DNA from: Clostridia bacterium
Lineage (GTDB): Bacteria; Bacillota; Clostridia; Lachnospirales; Lachnospiraceae
DNA: 64,000 nt
Direction of reading: 5' to 3'
Assembly (NCBI GenBank): GCA_910576205.1
Contig: CAJTHL010000001.1
Span: 310,001 to 374,000, forward strand
Shown here: positions 8,539 through 18,384 of the stretch, piece by piece
Layout: every line of letters begins with the position of its first letter
How positions within the stretch are numbered: position 1 is the first letter of the stretch
Notes under the pieces: generated by a model
Database searches by the model: none
The model's input: the letters and a program-made list of their open reading frames with translations, nothing else
What the model was told of the DNA's origin: nothing
Position numbers and translations under genes: made by a program

Positions 8539-9558
8539 TCAGTCTGTAAACAAAACCCGGTCCACCTGCACCGTATCCCACACCTCCTGGTCGATGACAA
8601 AATCCGCCTCCGCCTTCCATCCCTCATAGATCTCCCGGCACCGCTCCTCCTTTTTCATAAGCAGAAGCATCTCCCGGTTTTCCGCTGTAGCCTCCTCATC
8701 CAACGGGGTGATATACTGGATGACATAGTAGCCCTCCTCCGTCTCTATGGGGCCGTCCGTCTCTCCAGGAGAAAGCTTTCGCATCCGCTCTGCCACCGCC
8801 TCGTGAGCCCCTCCGTTTGTATAGTCGTTAAAAAACACATCCACGCAGGTGTGGGAAAACTCCTCCGCTGCCGCCGTTATGCTCTGAAGCTCCTTGGTCC
8901 GGCGTGCAAAGGCTTCCGCCTCCTCCCGGATCTCTATGATTTCCTCCGGCGTCGCCTCCCGGTGGCCGCCCTCTGTGTCATAGGTTCCCATGGTGGAAAA
9001 CAGACAGTAGGTCATCCTGCTAAGGGCTGCCTCCTCCTGGCTGACCTGGGCCTCGTAATCTGCCACCGCAGCCTCTGCCACCTTATCCGCCAGAAAGCGC
9101 TGTGTAAGCAGCTTTTCCACCAGCTTCCTGTCAGCCCCGGCCTCTTTGAGAACGTCGCGCCCATAGGTTTCCATGAAATGATCCACACGCTGGGCGATCT
9201 CCTCTGTTTCCTCTGCCGTCAAAGACACCTGGTACTCCTCCATGTGGGCATTCATCAGATGGATCTGGCAGATGGTGTCCATAACCTGGCTTTTCAGCTC
9301 CTCCCCGAAGGTCGGGCCCCCCTGGCTTACAGGCTCTGTCCAGAACTTCGTCCCCAGCTCCTCCACATATGAGCGCTCCCACTGGAGCTGGTTCATGCGG
9401 GTGTAAAAGACCGCCTCGGAGAGGGAAATCTCCTCCCCGTCCAGCACGGCAACGGTTTTCTCCCCGGTATGTCCTGCGCAGCCCCCGGACAGAAGCAAAA
9501 CCAGAATCACGGCCAGCAGAGGCGCGGTCCAGTTTCTTTTTTTCTTTTGTACTTTCAT
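8539..9558 (-). CDS. Second PrsA-like foldase lipoprotein
   Basis: Also 339 residues, with the same architecture as the downstream paralogue: signal peptide, lipobox LSGGC near residue 27, an AVLDGEEISLSEA segment, a helical SurA-N-like region and a parvulin-like stretch ending in ETEEGYYVIQYI. Sequence identity with the neighbour is limited outside these segments, so this is an old duplication, not a recent one. It lies 49 bases after mfd; the run pth-mfd-prsA-prsA on one strand resembles the pth-mfd-foldase order of other Firmicutes. A role in secreted protein folding is likely; client proteins are unknown. Confidence 0.8.
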   Translation of the reverse strand: MKVQKKKRNWTAPLLAVILVLLLSGGCAGHTGEKTVAVLDGEEISLSEAVFYTRMNQLQWERSYVEELGTKFWTEPVSQGGPTFGEELKSQVMDTICQIHLMNAHMEEYQVSLTAEETEEIAQRVDHFMETYGRDVLKEAGADRKLVEKLLTQRFLADKVAEAAVADYEAQVSQEEAALSRMTYCLFSTMGTYDTEGGHREATPEEIIEIREEAEAFARRTKELQSITAAAEEFSHTCVDVFFNDYTNGGAHEAVAERMRKLSPGETDGPIETEEGYYVIQYITPLDEEATAENREMLLLMKKEERCREIYEGWKAEADFVIDQEVWDTVQVDRVLFTD

Positions 9559-9607
9559 TTCTTTGTAAACTTCCCCTTTTTTAACCCTTTATCTTAACTT
9601 CTGGACT

Positions 9608-12600
9608 TCAAAGCAACGTCGCCATATGCTCCAGCACCTCTTTCACCAGGCCTGTGATATCCTTTATCTCCTCCCGGCTGTTTTTCCTGTACTGGTAGAG
9701 CAGGCTGGGATTCTCTCCCATGACAAGCTTCATCCTGCCCCTGTAGGCATCCGCAAACTCCGGGATTTTCTCCGGGCGAAGCTTCGCCCGCTCATAGAGG
9801 GCAAAGCGAAGCTCCCGCTCCTTCTGGGAGATCTCCTTCACATAGACCCTGTGGGCCAGCACCTTAAGGCCCGCCACGGTCAGCAGGTTCTCCACGGATT
9901 TTGGCGGATCCCCAAACCGGTCGATGAGCTCATCCTGCATATCCGAGCACTCCTCCTGGCTTTCAATCCCGGCAATCCGCTTGTAAATATCCAGCCTCTG
10001 GCTCTCGCTGCGGATATAGGTCTCCGGGATAAAGGCGTCCAGGTTCAGCTCGATCACCGTGCCAAAGCTCTCCTCCACCGGGATTCCCTTCAGCTCCTTT
10101 ACCGCCTCATTAAGCATTTTGCAGTACAGATCATAGCCCACGTCCTGCATATGGCCGTGCTGGCTGGCCCCCAGAAGGTTTCCGGCCCCCCGGATTTCCA
10201 GATCCCGCATGGCGATCTTGAAGCCGCTTCCCAGCTCCGTAAACTCCCGGATAGCGCTCAGGCGCTTCTCCGCCACCTCCTTAAGCATCTTATCCCGCCT
10301 GTACATAAGAAAGGCATAGGCTGTCCGGTTGGAACGTCCCACCCTTCCCCGCAGCTGGTAGAGCTGGGAGAGGCCCATATTGTCCGCGTCATGAATAATC
10401 ATGGTATTTACATTGGAAATATCCAGGCCCGTCTCGATAATGGTGGTGGAAACCAGCACGTCAATATCCCCGGAGATAAAGTCGTACATGATACGCTCCA
10501 GCTCCTGTTCCTTCATCTGCCCGTGGGCAAAGGCCACATTGGCCTCCGGGACAAGCCTGGCCACCTGGCTGGTAATCTCCACTATGGTGTTGACCCGGTT
10601 GTATACATAATAGACCTGGCCGCCCCTAGAGATCTCCCGGCTGATGGCCGCCCGCACCATCTCGTCGTCGTATTCCATCACATAGGTCTGGATGGGCACC
10701 CGGTCCTGGGGAGCCTCCTCCAGGACGCTCATATCCCGGATGCCTATAAGGCTCATGTGAAGGGTTCTGGGTATAGGCGTGGCCGTCAGAGTCAGTACAT
10801 CCACATTTTCTTTAAGCTTCTTGATCTTCTCCTTGTGGGCCACCCCGAAGCGCTGTTCCTCGTCAATAATGAGAAGCCCCAGATCCTTATACTCCACATC
10901 CGCGGACAAAACCCTGTGGGTGCCAATGACAATATCCACAAAGCCCTTTTTCAGATCCTGGATGGTTTTCTTCTGTTCTGTGGCCGTGCGGAACCGGGAC
11001 AAAAGATCCACCCGCACCGGGAACTCCTTCATCCGCTGCACAAAAGTGTTGTAGTGCTGCTGGGCCAGGATGGTGGTAGGCACCAGGTAAACCACCTGCT
11101 TGTTCTCCTGCACCGCCTTAAAGGCCGCCCGGATGGCGATCTCCGTCTTGCCGTAGCCCACGTCCCCACAGATCAGGCGGTCCATGATTTTCCTGCTCTC
11201 CATATCCTGCTTGGCCGCCTCAATGGCCAGAAGCTGATCCTCCGTCTCCTCAAAGGGAAACAGCTCCTCAAACTCCCGCTGCCACACCGTATCCGGCCCG
11301 TATACATAGCCGTTTTTCTGCTGTCTGGCCGCATACAGGGCCACCAGATCCTTCGCGATATCCTGGACTGCCGTGCGGACCTTACTCTTTGTCCGGTTCC
11401 ACTCCGCCCCGCCAAGCTTGTTAAGCTTCGGGCTTCGCTCCCCGGCCCCCGCGTATTTCTGGATCAGCTCCAGCTGTGTGGCAAGAATATAGAGATTTCC
11501 ACCGGCTGCGTACTCGATCTTGATATAGTCCTTCAGGACCTTGTCTACCTCCACCTTTTCCAGCCCTCTGTAGATGCCAAGCCCATGGTTTTCATGCACC
11601 ACGTAATCCCCCACGTTCAGCTCGGAAAAGCTGTTGATCTTCTGGCCTTCGTAGATTCTCCGTCGCTTTTTTTTCTTCTTTTCCCTTCCGAAAATGTCTG
11701 TTTCCGACAGCACCACAAAGCGGATAAGCGGATATTCATACCCCTGGTGCAGCGTCCCGTGGGCCACCATGATCTCCCCGCCTGCCACCACCCGGTCCAT
11801 ATCCTCGGAGTAAAAGCTGTTCAGCTCCTCGTTCTGGAGATCCTGTGCCAGACGCCGGGCCCTTGTCCTGGAGGAGCAAAGAAGAATCACGCTGCATTTT
11901 TCCCGTTTCCAGCGCTTCAGGTCTTTCACCAGCAGTTCAAAGCTGTTGTGGTAGGGATTGATGGTCCGGGCCGTCACCTGGGCCTTCTGCCCCATATTCC
12001 AGCCGCTTAGCTGGGGCTCCATGGTACACAGAGCCACGCAGACGCGCCCGTTTATCTTTCCGCAGACTTCCTCGTACCCGCAGAAAAGCTCCGCCCCCTC
12101 GGGAAGCTTCTCCCCCTTCTCCGCCCGGTTTGCCAGGCTTTCCTGAAACTCCGCCTCCACGCCCTTTCCGCACTCAGTCAGACGGTTGGGCTCGTCTAAA
12201 ATCACCAGGGAATCCCTTTTGTCAAAATAATCCAGAAAGGTAACCAGTTTTTTTAAGGGTCTGCCCAGGGCCAGTTCTGCCGCCGGATAGATACAGATAT
12301 CCTCCATATTTTCCAGGGACCGCTGACTCTCCACGTCAAAGCTTCTGATGGAATCCACCTCGTCGTCCCACAGCTCTATGCGGACGGGATTTTCCTCCGT
12401 CAGAGGAAAAATATCCAGGATCCCGCCCCGGATGGCAAACTGGCCGGGGCTTTCCACCTGGTCCACCCGCTCGTAGCCCAGGAAAACAAGCTTCGCGGCC
12501 CAGGCGTCCATATTCAGCACGCCTCCCACCTCCATATGGAGCAAAAGCTTCTCAATCTCCTCCAGGGGCAGAAGCCGGTCCATACATCCGTCCAGGGTGG

Positions 12601-12949
12601 TGATAACCGTCGCCTCCTCCTGGGAAAGTATGGCCTTTACCGCGCAAATCCTCTGCTGCTGGAGAAGCTTTCCCTGAATATCCGCATGAAAAAACAGGAA
12701 ATCTTTTGCCGGATACAACTGCACTCCCCTGTCAAAGAACCTGTATTCCTCATAGATCTCCTTTGCTTTTTTCTCACTATAGGTAAGGATCAGCCTTCTC
12801 TTAAAATCCGCCCCAAAACCGTATGCCATATGGGTTTTCTGGGACTCCACACAGCCGGAAAGCAGGGTGATCCCCGGGGTTTTCATAAGCTTCCCCTTAA
12901 GCTCCGAAAATGCCTCCAGCTGCCCCAGAGGCTCCAGAAAGGCTTTCAT
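9608..12949 (-). CDS. mfd: Transcription-repair coupling factor Mfd
   Basis: A 1113-residue protein, close to the 1148 of E. coli Mfd. Mfd removes RNA polymerase stalled at lesions and recruits UvrA. Visible parts: the UvrB-like N-terminal region with QFAIRGGILDIFP; the RNA polymerase interaction domain around YVVHENHGLGIYRGL (about 450); the translocase with Walker A GDVGYGKTEIA, DEEQ box in IIDEEQRFG, and TATPIPRTLHMSL; the second helicase lobe with QLRGRVGRS; and the C-terminal UvrA-masking domain. Its ATG overlaps the pth stop as ATGA, so the two are translationally coupled. A long open frame on the opposite strand is a codon-bias shadow. Confidence 0.98.
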   Translation of the reverse strand: MKAFLEPLGQLEAFSELKGKLMKTPGITLLSGCVESQKTHMAYGFGADFKRRLILTYSEKKAKEIYEEYRFFDRGVQLYPAKDFLFFHADIQGKLLQQQRICAVKAILSQEEATVITTLDGCMDRLLPLEEIEKLLLHMEVGGVLNMDAWAAKLVFLGYERVDQVESPGQFAIRGGILDIFPLTEENPVRIELWDDEVDSIRSFDVESQRSLENMEDICIYPAAELALGRPLKKLVTFLDYFDKRDSLVILDEPNRLTECGKGVEAEFQESLANRAEKGEKLPEGAELFCGYEEVCGKINGRVCVALCTMEPQLSGWNMGQKAQVTARTINPYHNSFELLVKDLKRWKREKCSVILLCSSRTRARRLAQDLQNEELNSFYSEDMDRVVAGGEIMVAHGTLHQGYEYPLIRFVVLSETDIFGREKKKKKRRRIYEGQKINSFSELNVGDYVVHENHGLGIYRGLEKVEVDKVLKDYIKIEYAAGGNLYILATQLELIQKYAGAGERSPKLNKLGGAEWNRTKSKVRTAVQDIAKDLVALYAARQQKNGYVYGPDTVWQREFEELFPFEETEDQLLAIEAAKQDMESRKIMDRLICGDVGYGKTEIAIRAAFKAVQENKQVVYLVPTTILAQQHYNTFVQRMKEFPVRVDLLSRFRTATEQKKTIQDLKKGFVDIVIGTHRVLSADVEYKDLGLLIIDEEQRFGVAHKEKIKKLKENVDVLTLTATPIPRTLHMSLIGIRDMSVLEEAPQDRVPIQTYVMEYDDEMVRAAISREISRGGQVYYVYNRVNTIVEITSQVARLVPEANVAFAHGQMKEQELERIMYDFISGDIDVLVSTTIIETGLDISNVNTMIIHDADNMGLSQLYQLRGRVGRSNRTAYAFLMYRRDKMLKEVAEKRLSAIREFTELGSGFKIAMRDLEIRGAGNLLGASQHGHMQDVGYDLYCKMLNEAVKELKGIPVEESFGTVIELNLDAFIPETYIRSESQRLDIYKRIAGIESQEECSDMQDELIDRFGDPPKSVENLLTVAGLKVLAHRVYVKEISQKERELRFALYERAKLRPEKIPEFADAYRGRMKLVMGENPSLLYQYRKNSREEIKDITGLVKEVLEHMATLL

Positions 12950-13524
12950 GTCTCTACCACCTTCTTATTATACCGGTTCATAGCCCCGTCAATATCTCCG
13001 GCCACCATCATCAGGACAGCCTCCGCTGCCCGGACAATGGCCTCCTCCACCAGGGCCCGCTCCTCTTTTCCAAACCGCCCCAGCACATGGGACACCAGAT
13101 CCCGCCCGGAGGACTGTTCCCCAACGCCCACCCGGATCCGCATAAACTCCTCCGTGCCCAGGCTGGCGATTATATCCTTGATGCCATTATGGCCTCCGGC
13201 GCTTCCTTTCCTGCGGATGCGTAGATTTCCCGCCGCCAGGTGGATATCGTCGTAAATCACGATGAGCTCCCTGGAAGCATCCAGCTTATAAAAATCCACG
13301 GCCTCCCGGATGCTGGCGCCGCTTAAGTTCATAAAGGTCTGGGGCTTTAGAAGGAGCACTTTACCCCCCTCCAGATACCCGGTCCCACAGAGGCCCTTGT
13401 GCTTTTTCTGGTTTATCTCTATACTATATTTCCCGGCAATGTAATCCACCACGTCAAATCCCATATTGTGCCGGGTATGCTCATATTTTCCCGTAGGATT
13501 TCCCAATCCCGCTATCACATACAT
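12946..13524 (-). CDS. pth: Peptidyl-tRNA hydrolase
   Basis: 192 residues, the usual family length. The enzyme frees tRNA from peptidyl-tRNAs that drop off the ribosome. The N-terminus carries the GLGNP signature (N9) and the catalytic His in HTRHNMGF (H19); the LKPQTFMNLSG and GSAGGHNG segments and the IYDDIHL Asp complete the active site. It is the first gene of the run into mfd, which it overlaps by four bases. Confidence 0.97.
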   Translation of the reverse strand: MYVIAGLGNPTGKYEHTRHNMGFDVVDYIAGKYSIEINQKKHKGLCGTGYLEGGKVLLLKPQTFMNLSGASIREAVDFYKLDASRELIVIYDDIHLAAGNLRIRRKGSAGGHNGIKDIIASLGTEEFMRIRVGVGEQSSGRDLVSHVLGRFGKEERALVEEAIVRAAEAVLMMVAGDIDGAMNRYNKKVVET

Positions 13525-13603
13525 CGTCTCTCCTCCATTATCTGCTCCCTTATCTTACAGGAGATTCCGGGATTTTGCAAGGCTGAATAGGCAAAACCCC
13601 GGC

Positions 13604-13634
13604 AAAAAAGGGATCCCGCCCATGGCAGGATCCC
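13604..13634 (-). terminator. Intrinsic terminator of spoVG
   Basis: On the minus strand GGGATCC and GGATCCC pair around a short GC-rich loop and are followed by six T residues. It separates spoVG from the pth-mfd run. Confidence 0.85.
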
Positions 13635-13688
13635 CTCTCACATTTAAACCTGGAAAAACCTGTTTATTCTTATATCTAATCCTTCTCC

Positions 13689-13964
13689 TTACTTATCTTC
13701 CTCCGTTTCCATTAAGATCGCCTCATATTTATCCAGGATAATTTTCTGGATTGCCTCCCTTGTCTCTGAGTTAATCGGATGCGCAATATCCCGATACTCC
13801 CCGTCCGAGGCCTTTCTGCTGGGCATTGCAATGAAGAGGCCCTTTTCACCCTCGATTACCTTGATATCATGTACCACAAACTCGTCATCGATGGTAATAG
13901 ATACAACCGCCTTCATTTTTCCTTCTTTCGCAACTTTTCGTACGCGTACATCTGTAATCTGCAC
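13689..13964 (-). CDS. spoVG: SpoVG, RNA/DNA-binding regulator
   Basis: 91 residues matching SpoVG from the first residue ([11 protein letters not shown]) through the FIAMPSRK and DIAHPIN segments. In Firmicutes SpoVG is a small nucleic-acid-binding protein that affects cell division during sporulation, capsule and virulence genes. It starts with GTG behind a GGGAGAGGTG site. It has its own terminator, but no sigma-H type promoter could be picked out in the 65 bases before it. Confidence 0.97.
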   Translation of the reverse strand: MQITDVRVRKVAKEGKMKAVVSITIDDEFVVHDIKVIEGEKGLFIAMPSRKASDGEYRDIAHPINSETREAIQKIILDKYEAILMETEEDK

Positions 13965-14029
13965 GTAACACCTCTCCCTTCAGACTTCTCTTAACGTAAA
14001 ACGTCTGTAATTCTGACTTTTTAAAGCAT

Positions 14030-15148
14030 TCAAATCACATACCGCTCGTTCTTTTCAACGACAATCTTGATTCCATCATCCCCTACATACCTGGAGTTGG
14101 CACGGATGGTATCCCTGCTCTCCACTATGCAGTTCTCGATATAAGTATTATCGCCGATATAAACGTCATTCAGAATCACGGAATTCTTAATGACGCAGTT
14201 ATTGCCTACAAACACCTTTTTAAACAGCACCGAATTTTCCACCACGCCGTTGATAATACATCCGCTGGATACCAGGGAGTTTCGTACGTTTGCGCCAACG
14301 TTGTATTTTGCCGGTGGCAGATCCTGCACCTTGGAATAAATATCCGGGTACTGCTTGGTAAAATAATTCCGCACATCCTTCTTCAGGAAATCCATGTTTG
14401 TCTGGTAGTATGCCTCCACGGAAGCAATGCTGCTCCAGTAATCCTTCATCTCATAGCCGTAAATGCGCTTCAGACTCTTGTAGCGGATCAGGATATCCTG
14501 CACGAAGTCGTACCGCTCCTCCTGGGCGCACTTCTCAATAAGCTCAATGAGCTGCCTTCTGCGGATCACGTAGATACCACAGGAAATCATGGTTCCATGG
14601 GACGCCACAGGCTTTTCCTCAAAGTCCTCCAGACGTCCGTCCTCTGCCAGGCGCACAACGCCGAAACGACTGACATCCGTGCCCTCCGGCATCTCCTTAC
14701 AGACAATGGTGATATCCGCCTTGCGCTCAATGTGATATTCCAGGATTTTATTGTAATCCATCTTGTAAATGCCGTCGCCGGAGGCAATAATCACATAGGG
14801 CTCATGGCTCTGCTTCAGCCAGTCCAGGTTCTGGTAAATGGAGTCTGCCGTACCTCTGTACCAAACGCTGTTGTCTGTAGTGATGGTAGGTGTCAGAAGA
14901 TATAAGCCCCCCTGCTTTCTTCCGAAATCCCACCATTTGGAGGAATTCAAGTGCTCGTTCAGAGATCGGGCGTTAAACTGCGTCAATACCGCCACCTTCT
15001 GGATATGGGAATTTGACATATTGCTGAGGGAAAAATCAATGCTCCGGTAACTTCCCGCCACAGGCATGGCCGCTATAGCCCTTCTGTTGGACAGCTCTCT
15101 CATTCTGTGGTTGTTTCCGCCTGCCAGTATAATACCTATCGCTCTCAT
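14030..15148 (-). CDS. glgD: GlgD, glucose-1-phosphate adenylyltransferase-like subunit
   Basis: 372 residues with an N-terminal nucleotidyltransferase domain ([13 protein letters not shown]) and a C-terminal left-handed beta-helix of hexapeptide repeats ending in KNERYVI. In Firmicutes GlgD pairs with GlgC and stimulates ADP-glucose synthesis for glycogen. The nucleotide loop AGGNNHRM differs from the AGGxGxRL of catalytic GlgC, consistent with a regulatory subunit. The ATG overlaps the glgC stop as ATGA. No glycogen synthase or branching enzyme gene is in this window. Confidence 0.95.
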   Translation of the reverse strand: MRAIGIILAGGNNHRMRELSNRRAIAAMPVAGSYRSIDFSLSNMSNSHIQKVAVLTQFNARSLNEHLNSSKWWDFGRKQGGLYLLTPTITTDNSVWYRGTADSIYQNLDWLKQSHEPYVIIASGDGIYKMDYNKILEYHIERKADITIVCKEMPEGTDVSRFGVVRLAEDGRLEDFEEKPVASHGTMISCGIYVIRRRQLIELIEKCAQEERYDFVQDILIRYKSLKRIYGYEMKDYWSSIASVEAYYQTNMDFLKKDVRNYFTKQYPDIYSKVQDLPPAKYNVGANVRNSLVSSGCIINGVVENSVLFKKVFVGNNCVIKNSVILNDVYIGDNTYIENCIVESRDTIRANSRYVGDDGIKIVVEKNERYVI

Positions 15149-16419
15149 CCTCTGTCACCTGCCTTTATGATTGATTCTCCGCTTTTCAGAGCGCCGCCGG
15201 AATAGTCCTCCGGGGTGGTGTTCCCGGAAATGGCCGTATTCTTTCCGATCCATACATTAGGCGGAATATAGGAATCCTCCCCCACGGTTACCAGGCCAAA
15301 GGAATAAATCTTCGGCTGGGCTTTATTTGGCACCTCTTCCCCCTCGCCCATAACAACGCCGTCGGAAACCTCCACTTCCTCCGCGATAATGGCTTTGTTG
15401 ATGGTACATCTGGCGCCTATGACGGTGTTCTTCATGACAATGGAATCCCGCACTACCGTGCCCTCTCCAATGGTCACGCCCGAACCAATGACAGAATTGT
15501 AAACTTCACCGTAGATCTCGGAGCCGCCGCTTATAATGCTCCGCTCTATCCTGGAATCCGCCGAGATATACTGGGGCGGCACAGCATCGCTCTTTGTGTA
15601 GATCTTCCAGAATTCCTCATAAAGGTTAAACTCCGGAATAATGTCAATGAGCTCCATGTTGGCCTCCCAGTAAGAGCCCAGGGTTCCCACATCCTTCCAG
15701 TACCCGTTGTACTCATAGGCAAAAATCCGGTTTCCGTTTCCGTGACAGTAAGGGATCACATGCTTTCCGAAGTCACAGTTCTGCTGGTCGGACATCTCCA
15801 CCAGGGCATTCCTAAGGATGGGCCAGCTGAATATGTAAATACCCATGGACGCCAGATTACTCCTGGGATGCTCCGGCTTCTCCTCAAACTCTGTGATCCT
15901 GCTGTTGTCGTCCGTAATGACGACTCCGAAACGGCTGGCCTCCTCAATGGGCACAGGCATGGCCGCAATGGTCACATCCGCGTTGTTTTCTTTGTGGAAG
16001 TCCAGCATCACCTCGTAATCCATCTTGTAGATGTGATCGCCGGACAAGATCAGGACATAATCCGGATTGTAAGTCTCGATATAGTCCAGGTTCTGGTAAA
16101 TGGCATTTGCCGTACCCGTATACCATTCACTGCTGGTACTCTTCTCGTAAGGGGGAAGCACCGTAACGCCGCCGTTATTCCGGTCCAGATCCCAGGGCAT
16201 ACCGATTCCGATATGCGTGTTCAGGCGAAGGGGCTGGTACTGCGTCAATACACCCACGGTGTCAATACCCGAATTGATGCAGTTGCTTAGGGGAAAGTCG
16301 ATGATCCGGTATTTACCCCCAAACGCTACGGCTGGTTTCGCCACCTTCGCAGTTAAGACACCCAGCCTGCTACCTTGTCCGCCAGCCAGAAGCATGGCGA
16401 TCATTTCTTTTTTAATCAC
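15145..16419 (-). CDS. glgC: GlgC, glucose-1-phosphate adenylyltransferase
   Basis: 424 residues. It makes ADP-glucose from ATP and glucose-1-phosphate, the committed step of bacterial glycogen synthesis. The catalytic loop [10 protein letters not shown], the [10 protein letters not shown] metal-binding segment and the FEEKP sugar-phosphate segment are all present, followed by a beta-helix domain. It starts with GTG behind AGAGGTGA; an in-frame ATG five codons later lacks such a site. It forms a two-gene operon with glgD. Confidence 0.97.
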   Translation of the reverse strand: MIKKEMIAMLLAGGQGSRLGVLTAKVAKPAVAFGGKYRIIDFPLSNCINSGIDTVGVLTQYQPLRLNTHIGIGMPWDLDRNNGGVTVLPPYEKSTSSEWYTGTANAIYQNLDYIETYNPDYVLILSGDHIYKMDYEVMLDFHKENNADVTIAAMPVPIEEASRFGVVITDDNSRITEFEEKPEHPRSNLASMGIYIFSWPILRNALVEMSDQQNCDFGKHVIPYCHGNGNRIFAYEYNGYWKDVGTLGSYWEANMELIDIIPEFNLYEEFWKIYTKSDAVPPQYISADSRIERSIISGGSEIYGEVYNSVIGSGVTIGEGTVVRDSIVMKNTVIGARCTINKAIIAEEVEVSDGVVMGEGEEVPNKAQPKIYSFGLVTVGEDSYIPPNVWIGKNTAISGNTTPEDYSGGALKSGESIIKAGDRG

Positions 16420-16466
16420 GCTATCACCTCTTGTAGTAATAATGAATTAGTCCTTGCTATAGTGGC

Positions 16467-16495
16467 ATTATAACACACATTTTGTAAATAGTGAA
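16467..16495 (-). promoter_or_regulatory. Promoter of glgCD
   Basis: TTCACT (16490-16495), 17-base spacer, consensus TATAAT (16467-16472) with an upstream TG on the minus strand. It is back-to-back with the murC promoter in the same 210-base gap. Confidence 0.75.
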
Positions 16496-16563
16496 CATTT
16501 TTTGTGAAGGAAATCAATTTTTTTTAAACATTTTGCGACTATTTTTTTATTTTCCCCCTCCCT

Positions 16564-16592
16564 TTGCTTTTTGCACGATTTAGGGGTATACT
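16564..16592 (+). promoter_or_regulatory. Promoter of murC
   Basis: TTGCTT (16564-16569), 17-base spacer, TATACT (16587-16592). It gives a leader of about 30 bases that includes an AAGAGGATG-type binding site before the ATG at 16630. Confidence 0.7.
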
Positions 16593-16629
16593 TACATAAA
16601 ATAAGGTATAAAGAAGAGGATGTGTAACT

Positions 16630-18009
16630 ATGTATCAGATTCATTTTCAGACTCCCGTCCATGTACATTTTATCGGTATCGGAGGAATCAGCATGAGCGG
16701 CCTGGCCGAAATCCTTCTGGAGGAACGCTTTCCCGTCTCCGGCTCCGACAGCAGACGCTCCCCCCTGACAGATCTTCTGGAGGAGAAGGGCGCCCGTATC
16801 TTTATTGGCCAGTCCCCGGACAATATACAGGAAGGATGCGACGTGGTGGTCTACACCGCCGCCATCCATGAGGATAACCCGGAGTTTGCCAGGGCAAAAG
16901 AGCTGGGGCTTCCCATGCTGTCCAGGGCCCAGCTTCTGGGGCAGCTCATGAAGAACTACCAGACTGCCATCGCTGTTGCCGGCACCCACGGAAAAACCAC
17001 CACTACTTCCATGATCTCCGCTATCTTAATGAAGGCAGAGGCGGATCCCACCATCTCCGTAGGAGGGATGCTGCCCCTTATCGGCGGAAATATCCGCGTG
17101 GGGAAATCAAAGACCTTTCTCACGGAGGCCTGTGAATATACCAACAGCTTTCTCTCATTTCATCCAACCATCGGCATCATCCTCAATATCGAGGAGGACC
17201 ATATGGATTTTTTCCGGGATCTGAATCATATTTACGACTCCTTCCACCGTTTTGCCGCCCTGCTGCCCCCAAAAGGCCTTCTGATCTTAAACGGAGAGAT
17301 TGACGATCTCTCCCTGATCCGGGCCGGACTTTCCTGCCGCGTCGTAACCTGCGGCACGGCCCCGGAGGATACCTACCAGGCCGTGGACATCGCTTACGAT
17401 GCCATGGCAAGGCCCTCCTTTACCTTATTAAAGGACGGTATTTCCCAGGGGCGCGTCGCCCTGGCCGTGCCGGGACGCCACAATGTCTTAAACGCCCTGG
17501 CGGCCCTGGCCCTGGCCGACGAGCTCTCCATTTCCTTTGAGACTGCCTGCCAGGGGCTTCTCACTTTTTCCGGCACGGACCGCCGCTTCCAGTACAAAGG
17601 GGAAGTCCACGGCTTTACGGTGGTGGACGACTACGCCCATCACCCCACGGAGATCACCGCCACCCTTGAGGCCGCCCGGCAATATCCCCACCGGGAAATC
17701 TGGTGCGTGTTCCAGCCCCACACCTACACCCGTACCAAAGCCTTCCTTAAGGACTTCGCAAAGGCCCTGTCCCTCTCCGACCATGTGGTTCTGGCGGACA
17801 TTTACGCCGCCAGGGAAACGGACACCCTTGGCATCAGCTCGGAAACCCTTCTGGAAGAGCTTAAGGCGCTGGGTGTGGACGCCCACTATTTTCCCTCCTT
17901 CTCCGGCATTGAAAATTTTTTATTAAAAAAATGTATGCACGGCGACCTGTGTATAACTATGGGCGCCGGAGACGTGGTAAATATCGGTGAAAATCTGATT
18001 TCCCGATAG
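16630..18009 (+). CDS. murC: UDP-N-acetylmuramate--L-alanine ligase MurC
   Basis: 459 residues, normal for MurC. It adds L-alanine to UDP-MurNAc, the first amino acid of the peptidoglycan stem peptide, in the cytoplasm. The N-terminal UDP-binding segment HFIGIGGISMSGLAEIL, ATP loop VAGTHGKTTTTSM (about 115-127), NIEEDHMDFF metal region and the DDYAHHPTEI segment of the last domain are all diagnostic. It is the first gene of a plus-strand block and is followed by the DnaA-box cluster. Confidence 0.98.
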   Translation: MYQIHFQTPVHVHFIGIGGISMSGLAEILLEERFPVSGSDSRRSPLTDLLEEKGARIFIGQSPDNIQEGCDVVVYTAAIHEDNPEFARAKELGLPMLSRAQLLGQLMKNYQTAIAVAGTHGKTTTTSMISAILMKAEADPTISVGGMLPLIGGNIRVGKSKTFLTEACEYTNSFLSFHPTIGIILNIEEDHMDFFRDLNHIYDSFHRFAALLPPKGLLILNGEIDDLSLIRAGLSCRVVTCGTAPEDTYQAVDIAYDAMARPSFTLLKDGISQGRVALAVPGRHNVLNALAALALADELSISFETACQGLLTFSGTDRRFQYKGEVHGFTVVDDYAHHPTEITATLEAARQYPHREIWCVFQPHTYTRTKAFLKDFAKALSLSDHVVLADIYAARETDTLGISSETLLEELKALGVDAHYFPSFSGIENFLLKKCMHGDLCITMGAGDVVNIGENLISR

Positions 18010-18216
18010 TTATCCACATTATCCACATGTTTATGCACATTTTCCCGGACATGAGCATGTGGATTTTTTTGTGGATGGCTCGTTTACATAAATTATCCCA
18101 GGCATTTCCCCCCTCTTGTCCCATTTTATAGCCCGGATCCCTTGTCTATTCCATTATTTTTGTGAATTTCCGGTTGCAAATAATTTTCTTCCACAAAGTT
18201 ATCCACATTATCCACA
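18010..18216. promoter_or_regulatory. Cluster of five perfect DnaA boxes in a 375-base gene-free gap
   Basis: The gap 18010-18384 between murC and the DnaD-like gene holds five exact matches to TTATNCACA, all on the plus strand: 18010-18018, 18019-18027, 18031-18039 (TTATGCACA), 18199-18207 and 18208-18216. Four are in two abutting 9-bp tandem pairs. Near-matches in the opposite sense start at 18059 and 18070, and a sixth perfect box (TGTGGATAA) lies at 19140-19148 inside the next gene. AT-rich sequence follows the second pair. The arrangement indicates a DnaA-binding region: a regulatory or titration site, or less likely an origin. No dnaA, dnaN or rpmH is in the window. Confidence 0.85.
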
Positions 18217-18290
18217 TTGTGAAAATATTATGTAACTCAAGATAAATCCGGCCCCGCCTGGAAAAATCCCTGTTTTTTTTTTCGGTTTTA

Positions 18291-18301
18291 TGTGTTATAC
18301 T
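18291..18301 (+). promoter_or_regulatory. Extended -10 promoter of the DnaD-like gene
   Basis: TGTGTTATACT forms an extended -10 element; the matching -35 position falls in a T-run with no clear hexamer. It lies about 75 bases downstream of the last DnaA box, so DnaA bound there could influence it. Confidence 0.5.
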
Positions 18302-18384
18302 GTCCGTATACCCGGGAGCCGGGTGTGTACAAAATCCCGCCCCGTTTCCTTATTCTATGACCAGGATTCTGAAAGGCAGTCACT

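Noticed and set aside
9626..12010. Long open frame of 794 codons on the plus strand opposite mfd
   Set aside because: It is antisense to a fully conserved mfd, has low-complexity Leu/His/Pro composition and no ribosome binding site; codon bias of mfd explains the lack of stops.
13965..14029. Sigma-H promoter for spoVG
   Set aside because: No AGGA-type -35 and GAAT-type -10 pair at the right spacing was found in the gap.
18010..18384. Calling the DnaA-box cluster the chromosomal origin
   Set aside because: No dnaA, dnaN, rpmH or recF is present and there is no clear AT-rich unwinding element with 13-mer-like repeats; regulation or titration is the safer reading.
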